In this document: positions 52,364 through 53,423 of the stretch, one piece after another
Layout of the letters: each line of letters opens with the position of its first letter
Position numbering within the stretch: position 1 is the first letter of the stretch
Assembly: GCA_964617555.1 (NCBI GenBank)
Contig: CAZTYP010000098.1
Location: forward strand, 1 to 53,423
Direction: 5' to 3'
Origin: 1-14-2-50-31-20 sp964617555
GTDB lineage: Bacteria; Bacteroidota; Ignavibacteria; Ignavibacteriales; Melioribacteraceae
DNA: 53,423 nt
Notes under the pieces: generated by a model
Database searches by the model: none
What the model saw: the letters and a program-made list of their open reading frames with translations, nothing else
Told to the model about the DNA's origin: nothing
Program-made: the position numbers and the translations under genes

Positions 52364-52891
52364 ATGACTCGAGTAATTTACCCCGGAACTTTTGACCCCG
52401 TAACAAACGGGCATATTGATGTTATTGAACGTGCAATAAGTTTATTCGACGAAGTTGTTGTAACCGTTGCACGCAATCCCGCAAAACACCAAATGTTCAC
52501 CGTTGACGAAAGATTGTTTATGCTTAGAGAAGCCCTTAAAAAGTTTGAAACCGTTAAAGTGGATTCCTTTGACGGCTTAATTGTTGACCATGCAAAACAA
52601 TTAAACGCCGTTGGTATTATAAGGGGTTTGCGTGCCGTTTCCGATTTTGAATATGAATTTCAAATGGCTTTAATGAACAGAAAATTAAGCGAAGATTTGA
52701 GAACAATTTTTTTGATGCCACACGAAAAATACACTTATTTAAACTCTACCATTATTCGCAATTTAGCTGTGTTTGATGGTGATGTAAGCGAATTTGTTCC
52801 CCCCATTGTAGTTGAAATGCTTAAGAAAAAAAACAAATTTAACGAAAAAATAGGCGTTACAAAAAAACAGGAAGTTCGGGAAGATTTCTAA
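52364..52891 (+). CDS. coaD: Phosphopantetheine adenylyltransferase
   Basis: This 175-residue enzyme joins ATP and 4'-phosphopantetheine to make dephospho-CoA. Family motifs are YPGTFDPVTNGHIDVIERA (T/HxGH nucleotide site, His17), VARNPAKHQMFTVDERL, RGLRAVSDFEYEFQMALMNR and the C-terminal YTYLNSTIIRNLA (in place of STxxR). CoaD is usually about 160 residues; here a short Lys-rich tail is added. Many neighbours in the previous 10 kb are also housekeeping. Confidence 0.96.
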   Translation: MTRVIYPGTFDPVTNGHIDVIERAISLFDEVVVTVARNPAKHQMFTVDERLFMLREALKKFETVKVDSFDGLIVDHAKQLNAVGIIRGLRAVSDFEYEFQMALMNRKLSEDLRTIFLMPHEKYTYLNSTIIRNLAVFDGDVSEFVPPIVVEMLKKKNKFNEKIGVTKKQEVREDF

Positions 52892-52982
52892 TTTTTTAAA
52901 CACAACCGTTTTTTTAGAGGGGAATTTTTTCCGGTAAGCAAATAATTGTGTGTCTGTATTTTTCAAATATAAAGGAGGAAAG

Positions 52983-53423
52983 ATGGAAGACTTTAACAAC
53001 AATGAGCAGCAACCAGAAGGAGGCTTAAACAGCCCGGAAAAAGAAACCGAAAATATTTTTGAAGAAGAAAATGAATTAAGTGTTTCCGACAAACTTATCG
53101 GTGTATTTACCGAACCCGCCAAAACATTTGAACAAATATCAAAAACTCAGATAAAAGTTACTGACTGGTTAATCCCCGTATTTATTTTCATTGTTGCCGT
53201 TGCCCTTTCAACAATTATAATGCAAACAAATCCTCAAATAAAATACTCGCTGCTCGATAAACAAATGGAAACAATTCAAAAAAGTTTGGATAACGCCGTA
53301 AGCTCCGGAAGAATAACACAAGATCAAGCCGATGAACAATTGGAGAAAATTAGAGAAAGAATGGAAACAGGCGGTCCGATGATGTTATTCCCGCAAGTTA
53401 TGGGAATTGTGATTTTTTCTTTT
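52983..53423 (+). CDS. Yip1-like membrane protein, 3' part cut off by the window
   Basis: An ATG at 52983 follows a strong AAAGGAGG site, and the frame is open to the edge (147 residues). After an acidic start (EDFNNNEQQPEGGLNS) comes LIGVFTEPAKTFEQI, the entry motif of Yip1-domain proteins. Next are a membrane helix (WLIPVFIFIVAVALSTIIM), a helical stretch (LDKQMETIQKSLDNAVSSG) and the start of a second helix (FPQVMGIVIFSF). Bacterial Yip1/DUF1282-type proteins are envelope proteins without a known reaction. Confidence 0.8.
   Translation, partial: MEDFNNNEQQPEGGLNSPEKETENIFEEENELSVSDKLIGVFTEPAKTFEQISKTQIKVTDWLIPVFIFIVAVALSTIIMQTNPQIKYSLLDKQMETIQKSLDNAVSSGRITQDQADEQLEKIRERMETGGPMMLFPQVMGIVIFSF

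Noticed and set aside
1..53423. CRISPR arrays, insertion sequences, tRNA and rRNA genes
   Set aside because: I saw no regularly spaced repeats, transposase motifs or tRNA-like cloverleaf signatures, though a tRNA search program was not available.

Overview
The window comes from an AT-rich member of the Fibrobacteres-Chlorobi-Bacteroidetes group, most likely the class Ignavibacteria (Melioribacter- or Ignavibacterium-like). Three secreted proteins end in a type IX secretion (T9SS) sorting domain, two of them with the NYPNPFNPST motif typical of Ignavibacteria and related phyla. Some promoters fit the Bacteroidota TTTG/TAnnTTTG pattern, yet many genes carry clear Shine-Dalgarno sites (AGGAGG, AAAGGAGG), which Ignavibacteria keep and true Bacteroidetes mostly lack. 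This assignment is inferred from motifs; no 16S or marker search was possible.

Positions 1-15646 (minus strand) form a beta-glucan/cello-oligosaccharide utilisation locus. Transcription order: LacI-type regulator, TonB-dependent receptor, T9SS-secreted beta-helix protein, an internal terminator, cellobiose phosphorylase (GH94), GPH-type sugar symporter, polysaccharide deacetylase, T9SS-sorted SGNH esterase, a second GH94 phosphorylase, and a GH9 endoglucanase lipoprotein cut by the window edge. There is no SusD. A perfect 14-bp palindrome, TGTGCACGTGCACA, occurs just upstream of both lacI and the receptor gene, as does a separate 28-bp repeated element.

Positions 16080-34701 are mainly housekeeping: cmoA-cmoB (tRNA wobble uridine), an Nfu-type Fe-S scaffold, ccmC plus an unmarked small ccmD, an amidohydrolase lipoprotein, a ClC channel, a SIR2-domain protein, rpsT, a secreted bleomycin-hydrolase-like peptidase, lgt, methyltransferases, a membrane-bound MutS-family ATPase, a 54-residue DUF4295-like small protein, and a sodium:solute symporter preceded by a two-helix mini-protein.

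Positions 35019-40024 hold a histidine kinase and NtrC-type regulator divergent from a T9SS-secreted LamG protein. The LamG reading frame is broken by one extra G at its first codons. The shared intergenic region carries perfect inverted repeats and a near-consensus sigma-54 site. Positions 40040-43588 contain a translationally coupled operon of a HisC-like PLP enzyme, a CDP-alcohol phosphotransferase and a LicC-like cytidylyltransferase, suggesting a CTP-activated headgroup pathway for an unusual lipid or phosphonate. A LysE-family exporter lies upstream.

Positions 43651-53423 contain a TlpA-like thioredoxin protein, hrcA-grpE-dnaJ (no dnaK or CIRCE here), a ComEA-like/pilin-like/PilM-like cluster, rsmD, a lipoprotein with a CX4CH haem motif and beta-propeller, coaD, and a partial Yip1-like membrane protein.
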